A stretch of DNA of 64,000 bases from an uncultured Croceitalea sp. (lineage in GTDB: Bacteria; Bacteroidota; Bacteroidia; Flavobacteriales; Flavobacteriaceae): positions 558,001 to 622,000 of the forward strand of contig CANLWK010000001.1 of NCBI GenBank assembly GCA_947494805.1, written 5' to 3'. Position 1 is the first letter of the stretch. Each line of letters starts with the position of its first letter. Both the position numbers and the translations under genes were made by a program. Below the pieces are notes generated by a model. That model searched no databases and had not been told where the DNA came from. It saw nothing but the letters and a program-made list of their open reading frames with translations. This document shows, piece after piece, positions 25,814-35,015 of the stretch.

Positions 25814-27223
25814 TTGAACAACGGCTACAAAATATCGACCAGTTTGGCACAGCGAATTACAGCGCAACAAGCCTTTCATTATCGAATTGTGCCAAAAAAA
25901 ATGAAGGATGGACAGCTACACTTTATGACAGATACGGAGAGTATTTCTGATTTGTTGACCGAGCTGAAAATCGTAATGGGTTACCCATTGCATCTAGAAA
26001 AAGTGGGCCAAAACGAATTGCAGAATTTTTTGACCGCCAACTATCGCAATGCAACGGAACAGAACAAAGATGCGCTGACTTTTTCTGCTGATTTTTTGGA
26101 TAAAATTTTAATTACGGCCAAAGAAATAGGCAGTAGTGACATACATTTTGAACCCTATGAAGACGACTGTAGGGTGCGGTTTAGATTGGATGGTAAACTG
26201 GTTGAGCAATTTGTGATTGCCAAAAAAGAGTACCCCGTCATCATTAACAAAATAAAGATCAAGGCAAACCTTGATATTGCCGAAAAGCGATTGCCACAAG
26301 ATGGAAGAATCACGCTAAAGACCGTGGGCAACGAGTTTGACATTCGCGTATCGACCTTGCCCATATTGTTTGGTGAGAAAATCGTATTGCGTATTCTCAA
26401 TAGAAATACCGAAGCCATTAACCTTGAGGCTTTGGGTTTTGAAAAAAGGGAACTGCACAATTACAAAGAAGGCATCAAAAAGCCGAACGGCATTGTTTTA
26501 ATTTCAGGACCGACCGGTTCAGGAAAAACAACCACCCTCTACGCCACCTTAAAATTGTTGAACAAGAGCACCACCAATATTTTGACGATTGAAGATCCTA
26601 TTGAATATACCTTAGCGGGCATCAATCAGGTTCAACTGAAAGAAAGTATTGGGTTGGATTTTGCCACGGCCCTGCGCACTTTTTTACGGCAAGACCCCGA
26701 TATTATCATGGTGGGTGAGATTCGTGATGTCAAAACGGCCAATATGGCCATAAGGGCTGCGTTGACAGGCCATCTGGTACTTTCAACCATACATACAAAT
26801 TCGGCTTGGGCCACCATCTCCCGTTTGATAGATATGGGGGTGCCCCCATTTTTGATTGCAAGCACCCTGAATTTGAGTGTGGCACAGCGGCTTGTTCGCA
26901 AACTCTGTGACCATTGCAAACAGTCGGTGCCCATGACGACAGAAGTATTGCCCAAGACCCATGTGCTCCACAAAGAACTGAAAACCCATTTCGTTGCTGT
27001 GGGCTGTGCCAAATGCCATCATACGGGTTACTCTGGGAGAGAGGCCATCTATGAAGTCTTGCCCATTACAACAGGTCTTACGGAAAACATAAAAAACAAT
27101 GCCCTACAAATTGATGCGTACCTAAAAGATAATGCCATTGTGACCTTACAAGAGAATGCGCTGCGCATGATCAAAGAAGGAAGCACCGCTATTGAAGAGG
27201 TCTATGCATTGTTAACCAATTGA
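25814..27223 (+). CDS. GspE/PilB-like assembly ATPase
   Basis: The 469-residue cytoplasmic ATPase starts at a TTG at 25814, three bases after the peptidase stop; no ATG is available that keeps the N-terminal domain. Motifs of the secretion superfamily are intact: Walker A GPTGSGKTTTLYATL, Asp box NILTIEDPIEY, Walker B DIIMVGEIRD, His box TGHLVLSTIHTNSA. A tetracysteine zinc motif typical of GspE/PilB follows (LCDHCK ... GCAKCHHTGYSGREAIYEV). It is shorter than usual at the N-terminus. It should drive polymerisation of the pseudopilins. Its required platform partner GspF/PilC is not encoded in the window. Confidence 0.93.
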   Translation: MNNGYKISTSLAQRITAQQAFHYRIVPKKMKDGQLHFMTDTESISDLLTELKIVMGYPLHLEKVGQNELQNFLTANYRNATEQNKDALTFSADFLDKILITAKEIGSSDIHFEPYEDDCRVRFRLDGKLVEQFVIAKKEYPVIINKIKIKANLDIAEKRLPQDGRITLKTVGNEFDIRVSTLPILFGEKIVLRILNRNTEAINLEALGFEKRELHNYKEGIKKPNGIVLISGPTGSGKTTTLYATLKLLNKSTTNILTIEDPIEYTLAGINQVQLKESIGLDFATALRTFLRQDPDIIMVGEIRDVKTANMAIRAALTGHLVLSTIHTNSAWATISRLIDMGVPPFLIASTLNLSVAQRLVRKLCDHCKQSVPMTTEVLPKTHVLHKELKTHFVAVGCAKCHHTGYSGREAIYEVLPITTGLTENIKNNALQIDAYLKDNAIVTLQENALRMIKEGSTAIEEVYALLTN

Positions 27224-27227
27224 ACCA

Positions 27228-29477
27228 ATGAACAAAACCATACTATTGTTTCTTTTTTTGACCCTTACCATCGGATACGCCCAGAGGAGTACGGATACCA
27301 TTGGTCAAAATAGAATTTTGAACATTCAAAACAACTTGGAAGCGCTGGCGGTCGACAATGCTGGATTGTCAGAAAACCTAAAATTGGACATTAACATCAA
27401 CAGTGTCTCCCTTTCCAATTTTTTGTTGGCCGTTGCCGATGTGCACAATCTTAACTTAAGCGTTGACCCAAGTCTTCAAGGGATTAGTATTGTCAATAAT
27501 TTTTCAGATGTAGCCGTGGCGGACCTGCTCGTCTTTTTGTGCAAAGAATATAGCTTGGACATCAACTTTACCGGTAATATTTTATCGATAAGTAAGTATG
27601 CACTGCCGCCGCCGCCGATAATTGAAAAAGAAATTGCCGTTTCTTTTGACGCACTGAACAGTACCCTGTCCATGGACCTGAACAATGATGGCCTCGAAAA
27701 GGTATTTCGAAAAATTATAGACGTTTCTGGGCAAAACCTGCTTTATGGAAAAGGGATGGAAAACATACCCTTGACCTTTTACATTAAAAATGTACCCTTT
27801 GAAGTGGCACTGGAGAAACTTTCAAAAGCCAACAACCTCATTTACTCTAAATCTAGGGATGGCTTTTATCTTTTTGATGCCGCCACCGAAAATGTTGATG
27901 CTACGGGTACAAGAAGAAATGGTGGGGTCTTCGGCAATACACTGAACTATACGGTCATTGACACCATTAACCGTGTTCTTACAGTCGATTTTAAAGATGT
28001 GCCCATTGCCAAGGTCGTTGAAGAGGTCAGTCTAGATCTAGATTTGGATATTTACACGGCGACGCCGCTCAGTGAAGCCGGAAATGTGACCATCAAAGCC
28101 AAGCAAATTTATTATGATGAACTTTTGACCAAAATGTTTGAAAGTAAGGCGAGTCCGGCACAGCACCAGAACAATACCAATGGCCCTAACCAAGACCAAC
28201 GTAGGCAGGTAACCAATACGACCAATACCAATCAGCAACCGGCTGCTACCAGTATCAACACCTCATTTACCTTTAAAAAAGAGAATGACATCTATTTTTT
28301 TGGTACCGAAGACCAATTGAGTGTTCGAAAATTGGAAGTTGTACAAATGATGTCCCGCTCCGTTGAGCTTTTGGGCGATCCTATGCAAAATGGTAATTCT
28401 GGACGCTCAGCGGGCAGAACGGTAGGGGGTAATGTCAATTATTTAGGTAGTGGTTTTCAAGGTCAAAGTGGTTTTGGAAACAGTCAGGGCAGTTTCGGCC
28501 AGAACAATTTTAGACAAGGTAATAATGTCAACCAACGACAGATCAATTCGAGGCAATCACAATTTGGCAATAATTACACGAGCAATGCTGAAGCTATTGT
28601 AAATATTTTGCCGAATGAGGTGACTTCTGATTTGGATATCAAAGTCGATTTTGAACTGAACAGTTTTCTGGTGAGCGGTCCAGCGGCAAAAATCAATCGT
28701 TTTAAAAATTTCATCAAAGAAATTGACAAACCGGTGCCGGTCGTTTTGATAGAGGTCATGCTCATTGAGGTCAGAAAAACGGCCACCGTCGAGACCGGTA
28801 TCAGTTGGGGCATTGGAGAAGAAGAAGTGAAAACGCAGGGCAGTGTATTTCCTGAAACGGATATTACCCTTGGTTCTAAAACGGTCAATAAAATTATTGG
28901 AGGTTTTGATGGGTTTGGGTCTTTTAACATTGGTAAAGTGGTGCCAGAGTTTTTTGCCACGATAAAGGCCATGGAGCAAAATGGCAATATCAAGATTCGC
29001 TCAACGCCGAAATTATCGACCTTAAATGGACATAGAGCGAATCTTTCCATCGGGGAGACTACCTACTATGTTGTAACAAGCCAAAACTTTTTTGGCTCGC
29101 AAATACCGACCACTTCAGAGATACGTAATTTTCTTCCCATCGATGCAGAATTGGCAGTGAGCATAAAACCACTGGTCTCAGGAAATGGCCAGGTTACGTT
29201 GGACATCAATGTGATACAATCTGATTTTAGCGGTGAGCGTATTGATGAAGATGCGCCACCGGGCCTGACCTCACGAGAGTTCAGTTCGATCATCAGGATG
29301 CAGAACCAAGATTTGGCGGTCTTGGGCGGACTTGAGGAAAAGGTCAAGAACGACTCGGGAAGTGGTGTTCCTTTTTTGGCAAGAATACCGGTCATCAAGT
29401 GGTTGTTCAGCAAAAGAAAAAGAGAAGACAGCAAGCAAAGGCTAACGATACTTATTAAACCAACCGTAATTTATTAG
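27228..29477 (+). CDS. GspD/PilQ-like outer-membrane secretin
   Basis: The 749-residue protein has a signal peptide (MNKTILLFLFLTLTIGYAQ), a secretin/TonB-type N domain (LSNFLLAVADVHNLNLSVDP, about 60-120), further small ring-forming domains, and a low-complexity insert rich in Gly, Asn, Gln and Ser near residues 385-450. The secretin C-terminal domain begins at VPVVLIEVMLIEV and ends with the hallmark VPFLARIPVIKWLFSKRKRE and LTILIKPTVIY. It should form the outer-membrane ring through which the filament or secreted cargo passes. It overlaps the next gene by one base. No lipobox is present, so a separate pilotin (perhaps one of the locus lipoproteins) may be needed. Confidence 0.92.
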   Translation: MNKTILLFLFLTLTIGYAQRSTDTIGQNRILNIQNNLEALAVDNAGLSENLKLDININSVSLSNFLLAVADVHNLNLSVDPSLQGISIVNNFSDVAVADLLVFLCKEYSLDINFTGNILSISKYALPPPPIIEKEIAVSFDALNSTLSMDLNNDGLEKVFRKIIDVSGQNLLYGKGMENIPLTFYIKNVPFEVALEKLSKANNLIYSKSRDGFYLFDAATENVDATGTRRNGGVFGNTLNYTVIDTINRVLTVDFKDVPIAKVVEEVSLDLDLDIYTATPLSEAGNVTIKAKQIYYDELLTKMFESKASPAQHQNNTNGPNQDQRRQVTNTTNTNQQPAATSINTSFTFKKENDIYFFGTEDQLSVRKLEVVQMMSRSVELLGDPMQNGNSGRSAGRTVGGNVNYLGSGFQGQSGFGNSQGSFGQNNFRQGNNVNQRQINSRQSQFGNNYTSNAEAIVNILPNEVTSDLDIKVDFELNSFLVSGPAAKINRFKNFIKEIDKPVPVVLIEVMLIEVRKTATVETGISWGIGEEEVKTQGSVFPETDITLGSKTVNKIIGGFDGFGSFNIGKVVPEFFATIKAMEQNGNIKIRSTPKLSTLNGHRANLSIGETTYYVVTSQNFFGSQIPTTSEIRNFLPIDAELAVSIKPLVSGNGQVTLDINVIQSDFSGERIDEDAPPGLTSREFSSIIRMQNQDLAVLGGLEEKVKNDSGSGVPFLARIPVIKWLFSKRKREDSKQRLTILIKPTVIY

Positions 29478-30697
29478 TGCTCGCAACTATCAAATCATAC
29501 TTCAAAAGAGGTCCAAGAATCTACGGAATAGAGGTTTTTGATGAAAATGGCACCTTACATTTTGAAGTGCTTGAAGTCAATATGGTGAAAGATGAGCTGT
29601 TCATCTATAATAGGTTCAGCGTTACAAATTGGAACGAGCTGTTCTTGCAGCTCGATGTCAAGATACCCATTTGCTTAAGTTATAATACCCAAAGTGTACT
29701 TCATAAGACATTTTCAAAAGTCAACACTTTTGAAAGTTCGGCACTGATAGAACGTGAGTTTCCAAGCCTTGATCTAGATCGTTTTTATTTTAACCTAGTT
29801 CCATTTGGTGACAGCCTTTATCTTGGTCTTTCTGAAAAGGATAAGGTTGCTATTGTTCTTAAAGCCTTTGAAGATGCAAAGTTTGCTATCATAGACTTTA
29901 CGTTGGGCATTGCGGGCCTTCATAGTATGTTCGATTTTTTGAAGACCGAGAACATCCATACCAGAACAAAACGGCTTGTTCATATTTCTGATGGAACCAA
30001 TGATGAAATCTCGATTCAGTCAAAAAAAGATACCGATGTCAATCCTGATTATGATATCAACGGGGTACAATTAAGGGGCAGTTCGCTTGTTTGTTTTGGT
30101 AGCGTGGTGAGTCAATTGAATACTGCAAATTTTGTTGAGCATAATTATGAAACGTTGTTAAAAAGTTTAGCCGAAAAATTTGGCTATTCTAGGGCTTTCA
30201 GGGTATTGCTCTGGCCTGTCATTGGTTTTTTCATTGCCTTGTTGTTGGTAAACTTTTTCTTTTTTGATCATTACTATGGTGCCTATACCGATTTGAAAGT
30301 GACCCTTGATTCAAACAGCGCCAATAAAGAGAAATTACTTGCCTTAAAAGAGAACGTGCTTCGAAAAGAGAAAAGGGTCGAGGCCATTTTGGCCAACAAC
30401 AATTCTAAGAGCACTTTGTTTTTAGATGATATCGCCATGAGTGCCCCGAATTCTGTGGTACTTGACAATATGAACTTTCAACCCTTGTCCAAACCCATTC
30501 GTGACGGCAAAGTAATTGAACAAGATTATAAGATTGTAGTGCTCAGCGGTGAAACAAATGACCCCAATGAATTTTCAAATTGGATTGCCACTTTGGAAAA
30601 GTTTGCTTGGGTCGCTCAAGTAGAGACCTTATCATATGGCTTTAAGAACACCAAGAGCTCGGCCTTTGGTTTAAAAATTACCGTTAATGAAAAGTAA
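29477..30697 (+). CDS. GspL / PilM-PilN-like inner-membrane protein
   Basis: The 406-residue protein begins at a GTG overlapping the secretin TAG by one base. Residues 1 to about 235 form a cytoplasmic domain resembling a reduced actin-like PilM/GspL fold (ISLSYNTQSV-type core, FVEHNYETLL near the end). One membrane segment follows (about 245-268, VLLWPVIGFFIALLLVNFFF), then a coiled coil and a ferredoxin-like periplasmic domain (MNFQPLSKPI ... FSNWIATLEKFAWVAQVETL) as in PilN. It therefore joins PilM and PilN functions in one chain, as GspL does, and should connect the ATPase to the inner-membrane platform. Assignment rests on domain layout and position. Confidence 0.78.
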   Translation: MLATIKSYFKRGPRIYGIEVFDENGTLHFEVLEVNMVKDELFIYNRFSVTNWNELFLQLDVKIPICLSYNTQSVLHKTFSKVNTFESSALIEREFPSLDLDRFYFNLVPFGDSLYLGLSEKDKVAIVLKAFEDAKFAIIDFTLGIAGLHSMFDFLKTENIHTRTKRLVHISDGTNDEISIQSKKDTDVNPDYDINGVQLRGSSLVCFGSVVSQLNTANFVEHNYETLLKSLAEKFGYSRAFRVLLWPVIGFFIALLLVNFFFFDHYYGAYTDLKVTLDSNSANKEKLLALKENVLRKEKRVEAILANNNSKSTLFLDDIAMSAPNSVVLDNMNFQPLSKPIRDGKVIEQDYKIVVLSGETNDPNEFSNWIATLEKFAWVAQVETLSYGFKNTKSSAFGLKITVNEK

Positions 30698-31199
30698 AAC
30701 ACGTTTTTTATTCCTTGTAGGCGGTGCACTGTTGTTATTACTGCTTTCATACGTTATGGCCCTCTCAAAAACCTTCGCTGTCAGAAAAGACTATAATGGT
30801 TTAAAAAAGGAAGAGCGTTTGTATAAGGATGTATCGCAGCAGTATAAAATACTTTCTCAAAAAGAAGTTTACTATGACTCTATATTGACCCATATGAACT
30901 TAACGGATACCTCTCTAGAAAACAATTTGTTGAAAACAATAAATGAGGAAGCCGCAAACCATAACTTGAAGGTCAAAGATTTTAAGACACCACATGTATT
31001 TCTAAGTAATGGGACAAAGCAAGTAAGCTACAATTTCACCTTGGAAGGAGGTTACACGGCCATTCTTAGGTTACTGTATACGCTTGAAAGTACAGGTACC
31101 TTTGGGGAAATCATACACCTAAACTTTCAGAAGGAAACAGATTTTAGAACTAGAAGAAAATACTTGACCGCGCAAATACTGCTACAGAGCATTCAATAA
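30687..31199 (+). CDS. GspM/PilO-like inner-membrane protein
   Basis: The 170-residue protein has an N-terminal membrane segment (FLFLVGGALLLLLLSYVMAL), a coiled coil (about 30-60) and a C-terminal ferredoxin-like domain (VSYNFTLEGGYTAILRLLYT, then FGEIIHLNFQKETD). This is the layout of PilO/GspM, partner of PilN/GspL. Its ATG overlaps the preceding gene by 11 bases, and it is the last gene of the plus-strand filament operon. The GspC/PilP partner that would normally follow is instead encoded at 433-888 on the other strand. Confidence 0.75.
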   Translation: MKSKTRFLFLVGGALLLLLLSYVMALSKTFAVRKDYNGLKKEERLYKDVSQQYKILSQKEVYYDSILTHMNLTDTSLENNLLKTINEEAANHNLKVKDFKTPHVFLSNGTKQVSYNFTLEGGYTAILRLLYTLESTGTFGEIIHLNFQKETDFRTRRKYLTAQILLQSIQ

Positions 31200-31332
31200 A
31201 AAATTGAGACTTCGAATTATAGGTTCCACTGGTTTTATTCTTAAAGAAGTGCGCTATCTTTGTAACATTCTTATCCCAATCACGTCAATTAAACGATAAA
31301 AATTTCTAGTAAAATATAGGGCCGTACCGCAC

Positions 31333-31370
31333 AAATAAAGCATTAGATGAAGTGGCCAAACGCTTTATTT
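31333..31370 (+). promoter_or_regulatory. Long-loop hairpin between filament operon and PAP2 gene
   Basis: A perfect 9-base inverted repeat (AAATAAAGC at 31333-31341 and GCTTTATTT at 31362-31370) encloses 20 bases. It abuts the Crp/Fnr-like operator that follows. Upstream, an exact TATCTTTG box is at 31255-31262, which could start a second, longer transcript reading through this hairpin. Whether it acts as an attenuator, terminator or nothing is not decided by the sequence. Confidence 0.35.
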
Positions 31371-31412
31371 GACATATGTCACAGTGCCATGAACAAAATG
31401 AGAATAGTTTTA
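31370..31412 (+). promoter_or_regulatory. Crp/Fnr-type operator and promoter of the PAP2 gene
   Basis: The perfect palindrome TGACATATGTCA (31370-31381) is followed, 35 bases from its first base, by TAGTTTTA (31405-31412), a 7-of-8 match to the flavobacterial TAnnTTTG -7 box. The operator centre lies near -41 to -42, the position used by Crp/Fnr activators. The same 20-base neighbourhood recurs before the efflux operon. Confidence 0.7.
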
Positions 31413-31462
31413 CACTATCAATTGAAAAAGAGACGATAGCAATGATATTTACTATAAATCAA

Positions 31463-32302
31463 ATGAAAATACTTTTCACGTTGCTTTTATGTACTATAAG
31501 TATTTCAGTTTCTGGTCAAGATATGGCCAATGATGTACTTGATGAAAAGAACAATTGGCAATTGTTTACGTATGACCTGGGCAATATTTTTAAAAGTGTG
31601 GGCCATTCATATACGCGACCTTTGCACTGGCAGGGCAAGCAATGGGCCACTGTGGCCGGTGTTGGTGCCGCAACGGGCGTTTCGTACCTATTTGACGATC
31701 AAACCACCGAGTTTTTTGCTGAACAAGGTGATGATATTCCAGAATTTTTAAAAACCTATGGTGAGAAATACGGTAGTCCGCAAGTGAACTATATGTTTAC
31801 AGGGGGCGTATACCTGACCGGGCTGTTCACAAAAGATGAGAAACTCCGTAGAACCGGGGTTTTATTGATAGCCTCGGCAACATCGGCAGGTCTTTTACAG
31901 CAAGTATTGAAATCTGCCGTAGGTCGTGCGCGCCCAGAAAGTGGTAAGTCAAAAGCTACCTTTGACCCGTTCAATAGTAACAGAAGCTATCATTCTTTTC
32001 CTTCAGGCCATGCCATGTTGGCTTTTACAAATGCCTATGCGATTGCTAAGCAATTCAAGAGTCCTTGGGTAAAAGGAGGCCTGTACGCCGTGGGTTTGGT
32101 GCCCGGAATTTCTAGGTTATGGGATAACCAACACTGGTTTTCAGATATGGTCTTTGGTATAGCCGTCAGTATTTTTACCGTAGAGTCCATTGACAAGTAC
32201 CTTGACCGAAAGTATAACGAAAAATACAACGACCAAGCCAAAAAACTTAGTTGGGACCTCAACTTCGCACCGGGACAAGTGGGCGTTACCATGCGGTTTT
32301 AA
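31463..32302 (+). CDS. PAP2-superfamily phosphatase, exported
   Basis: The start is set at the ATG at 31463 (MKILFTLLLCTISISVSGQ), which gives a signal peptide; the longer frame from 31376 runs through the operator and promoter. The 279-residue product carries all three PAP2 motifs: KSAVGRARPESG, SFPSGHAM and SRLWDNQHWFSD. These supply the Arg, Ser-Gly-His and Arg/His/Asp residues of the acid phosphatase active site. Substrates of this family include lipid phosphates such as undecaprenyl pyrophosphate and phosphatidate. The protein ends in TMRF, a terminal Phe common in outer-membrane proteins. It has its own promoter with a Crp/Fnr-type operator. Confidence 0.88.
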   Translation: MKILFTLLLCTISISVSGQDMANDVLDEKNNWQLFTYDLGNIFKSVGHSYTRPLHWQGKQWATVAGVGAATGVSYLFDDQTTEFFAEQGDDIPEFLKTYGEKYGSPQVNYMFTGGVYLTGLFTKDEKLRRTGVLLIASATSAGLLQQVLKSAVGRARPESGKSKATFDPFNSNRSYHSFPSGHAMLAFTNAYAIAKQFKSPWVKGGLYAVGLVPGISRLWDNQHWFSDMVFGIAVSIFTVESIDKYLDRKYNEKYNDQAKKLSWDLNFAPGQVGVTMRF

Positions 32303-32637
32303 ACACTGGCCCAGTTTGGCTTGTGCAAACTCTTGAAGCATTTTTGTATTTCAAAGTGTCCTCAAAAAACCCGATAGGTGTTTTTCAACACTGATTATGG
32401 GGTTGTGTTCTCAGATCCCATAGATTCCTTTCTGGAATTCCCTTTGATAAACAATAACCCATTGTTTGCGATATCATACGCTGATGCCCAAATTAAGTCT
32501 AGGTGCCATCATGTAGCGTGTTGCCTCTTGGTAGTACTTGATTTTCACTCCTTTTTCACTGCTCAATTCATTTATTGACATATGTCACAGCCAACGGATA
32601 ACGGTCAAAATACATTTGTACAACAAATTCAAAAGGC
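32303..32637. other. Intergenic region upstream of the efflux operon
   Basis: These 335 bases carry no gene I can support; the frame at 32378-32578 has no recognisable product. The functional part seems to be the last 65 bases, with the Crp/Fnr-type operator and -7 box. I see nothing specific in 32303-32570. Confidence 0.6.
32576..32618 (+). promoter_or_regulatory. Crp/Fnr-type operator and promoter of the efflux operon
   Basis: The palindrome TGACATATGTCA (32576-32587) lies 35 bases before an exact TAnnTTTG box, TACATTTG (32611-32618). Spacing and core are identical to the PAP2 promoter, and the shared block extends to TTGACATATGTCACAG. Transcription should begin near 32624, about 14 bases before the ATG. 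Confidence 0.75.
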
Positions 32638-35001
32638 ATGAAAAATTACTATGTGAAGAAGAAACAAATGCTGATTCTTATGCTTTCACTATTCTCGGGT
32701 ATATTGTTGGCACAGAAAAAAACGTATACCGTGGGCATGCTCTTAGATGAGCGAACCGAGAAAATTGACACGTTGTTGGTACGGTTACAGAAACAGGTAC
32801 AAGCTGTTGTTGGCGAAGATGCCACCATTGTTTTTTCTGAGGAACACATTTTTGAAAGTCAATACCATCTTGAAAAGGCAAGAACGGCCTATGACAATCT
32901 TGCCGATGGTAAAGTTGACATTATCATGGCTTTCGGAGCAGTAAACAACAAGGTCATTGTAGAACAGGACAAGCATGAAAAACCAACGATCCTGTTCGGA
33001 AGTTTTAATCAAGATATGGTCCCCGAGGCTTTTTCCGAAGACACAAAGGCCTTTGAGAACTTTATTTTTTTGGTCGAACCCCAGTCATACCGAAGTGACT
33101 TGGCAGCATTAAAAGTACTTTCTGAGTTTAAGAAAGTTGGTGTTGTTATTGAAAAGCAACTGCTAGAGCTATTGCCCTTGAAAGCGACTTTTGATGCTAT
33201 AACTACAGATTTGGGTATCACTTATGGTTTTATCCCTTTTGAGAATCCGTCAGATATTATTTCCGGTCTCAAGGGTTTTGATGCCATCTATTTTGCCGGC
33301 GGATTTACACTTTCGGATACGGATGTAAAAACCATAGCGAACAAACTTGTCGAAAAGAAACTCCCCTCATTTACCCTGAACGGTATAGATCAGGTACATC
33401 TTGGCCTAATGGCCACCAACCAACCCAATACCAACGTAAACCAAGGCATCAATAAGTTGGCCTTGACCATAGAGCAGTTTGTGAACGATACGCCTATCGA
33501 AGAACTTACGGGCACCATTGAATATGAGCCGCGCCTGACACTAAATTACAATACCGCTGAAGCTATTGGTGTTGCTGTGCGCTATAGCTTTCTTAACGAT
33601 ACAGATCTTGTGGGAAAAATTGACAATGCACTGGCTATCGAAAAGTACAAGCTGTCAGAGGCTATTCAAAAGGGGTTGGCACAAAACCTAAACTTGAAGG
33701 CGGCCAAGATTCAAGTGAATCAAAACTATCAAAATGTAAAATCGGCAAAAGCAGATTATTTGCCAACAATAATGGCCCAAGGGATTGCGAGTTATACAGA
33801 TCCTGATAATGCCGATATCTCATTTGGACAGAATCCGGAGTTTCAAACTTCGGCGGGAGTTGCTTTTGAGCAGACCTTGTTTTCTGAAACCATGAATGCC
33901 AACATCAAGATTCAAAAACAATTGCAGCTTGCCGAGCAAGAGAACCTAAAGGCAGAAGCCTTAAACACCGTTTTTAATGTGTCAAACAGCTATTTTCAGG
34001 TGTTGATATTAAAGGCAAGTACCGAAATACAACTTCGCAACCAAGAGGTCACCCGTCGTATTTTTCAATTGGCAGAACAGAATTTTGAATCAGGTCTTAC
34101 CGGCAAATCAGATGTATTTCGTTTGCGCAGTCAATTGGTTCAGAACACACAGGCTGTTGTAGAGGCCGTCAATGCTTTGGAGCAAGGTTACAATGGTTTG
34201 AACCAAATATTGAACAATGACCTGTCCACTGAAATTGATGTTATCGACATCAGCTTGGACGATACCGTTTTCAACGAGTTCGACTATAGCGAGCTTTTTG
34301 CTTTGCTCGATGATCCGGCCACTCTTGATGCCATGATGGCTTTTTTGTCACAGGAGGCCATCAAAAATGCCCCAGAGTTAAAAGCTTTGGATTTCAATCT
34401 AGCGGCCACCGAACGGAATATCAAATTGAACGGGATCGGGCGTCTTCTGCCCACGTTGTCCCTTGAGGGTCGGTATACCGAAATTTTCAGTAGAACAGGA
34501 GCGGGCAGTAACCCGACCGCATTTGAACTGCCCAATAACCTCTACACTGCTGGCGTGACCATGTCCTTACCCATTTTTAATGGCAATCGCACCAATATAG
34601 CACGACAGAATGCGCAAATAGCCAAGAGTAGCCTGAGCATTCAAAAAGCAAGTTCTGAGCTCACCATTGCAACAAATGTGCGCAATAGTGTATTGAACTT
34701 GATCAATCAGTTTACAAACATTGAACTATCAAAAGAGTCTGAAAAAATGGCGCAAGAAGCTTTGAAACTTACCAAGGCTTCATACGGTAAGGGAGCCATC
34801 ACTATTATTCAAGTGATAGATGCGCAAAACAATTTACTTAATACACAACTCGCAAAGGCCACGGCAATTTACAGTTATCTGTTGAGTGCAATTCAAGTTG
34901 AACGTGCTATTGGACATTACTTTTTATTGAGCACCGAAGAAGAGAACTCGGCATTTACAAAACGATTTTTTGAATATCTAAACACTAAGAACGAACAATA
35001 A
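32638..35001 (+). CDS. ABC-substrate-binding / TolC fusion outer-membrane efflux protein
   Basis: The 787-residue protein has a signal peptide (MLILMLSLFSGILLAQ within the first 26 residues). Residues about 28-320 resemble the periplasmic ABC substrate-binding family (YTVGMLLDERTEKI, VDIIMAFGAVNNKVIVEQ, FDAIYFAGGFTLSDTDV, LSFTLNGIDQVHLG-type order). From about residue 340 to the end it is a TolC-type outer-membrane channel: two related halves of strand and long helices (AIQKGLAQNLNLKAAKIQVN ... ALKLTKASYGKGAITIIQVI). It is first in an operon with a membrane-fusion lipoprotein (14-base gap) and an RND pump. The fused ligand-binding head on a TolC channel is unusual and suggests substrate capture or sensing at the channel entrance. 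Confidence 0.82.
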   Translation: MKNYYVKKKQMLILMLSLFSGILLAQKKTYTVGMLLDERTEKIDTLLVRLQKQVQAVVGEDATIVFSEEHIFESQYHLEKARTAYDNLADGKVDIIMAFGAVNNKVIVEQDKHEKPTILFGSFNQDMVPEAFSEDTKAFENFIFLVEPQSYRSDLAALKVLSEFKKVGVVIEKQLLELLPLKATFDAITTDLGITYGFIPFENPSDIISGLKGFDAIYFAGGFTLSDTDVKTIANKLVEKKLPSFTLNGIDQVHLGLMATNQPNTNVNQGINKLALTIEQFVNDTPIEELTGTIEYEPRLTLNYNTAEAIGVAVRYSFLNDTDLVGKIDNALAIEKYKLSEAIQKGLAQNLNLKAAKIQVNQNYQNVKSAKADYLPTIMAQGIASYTDPDNADISFGQNPEFQTSAGVAFEQTLFSETMNANIKIQKQLQLAEQENLKAEALNTVFNVSNSYFQVLILKASTEIQLRNQEVTRRIFQLAEQNFESGLTGKSDVFRLRSQLVQNTQAVVEAVNALEQGYNGLNQILNNDLSTEIDVIDISLDDTVFNEFDYSELFALLDDPATLDAMMAFLSQEAIKNAPELKALDFNLAATERNIKLNGIGRLLPTLSLEGRYTEIFSRTGAGSNPTAFELPNNLYTAGVTMSLPIFNGNRTNIARQNAQIAKSSLSIQKASSELTIATNVRNSVLNLINQFTNIELSKESEKMAQEALKLTKASYGKGAITIIQVIDAQNNLLNTQLAKATAIYSYLLSAIQVERAIGHYFLLSTEEENSAFTKRFFEYLNTKNEQ

Positions 35002-35015
35002 TTAAATCATAGCTT

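Noticed and set aside
31376-31462. N-terminal extension of the PAP2 protein
   Set aside because: It would place the operator and -7 box inside the coding region; the ATG at 31463 gives a proper signal peptide.
32378-32578. 66-codon frame upstream of the efflux operon
   Set aside because: No motif, and it runs into the Crp/Fnr-type operator.
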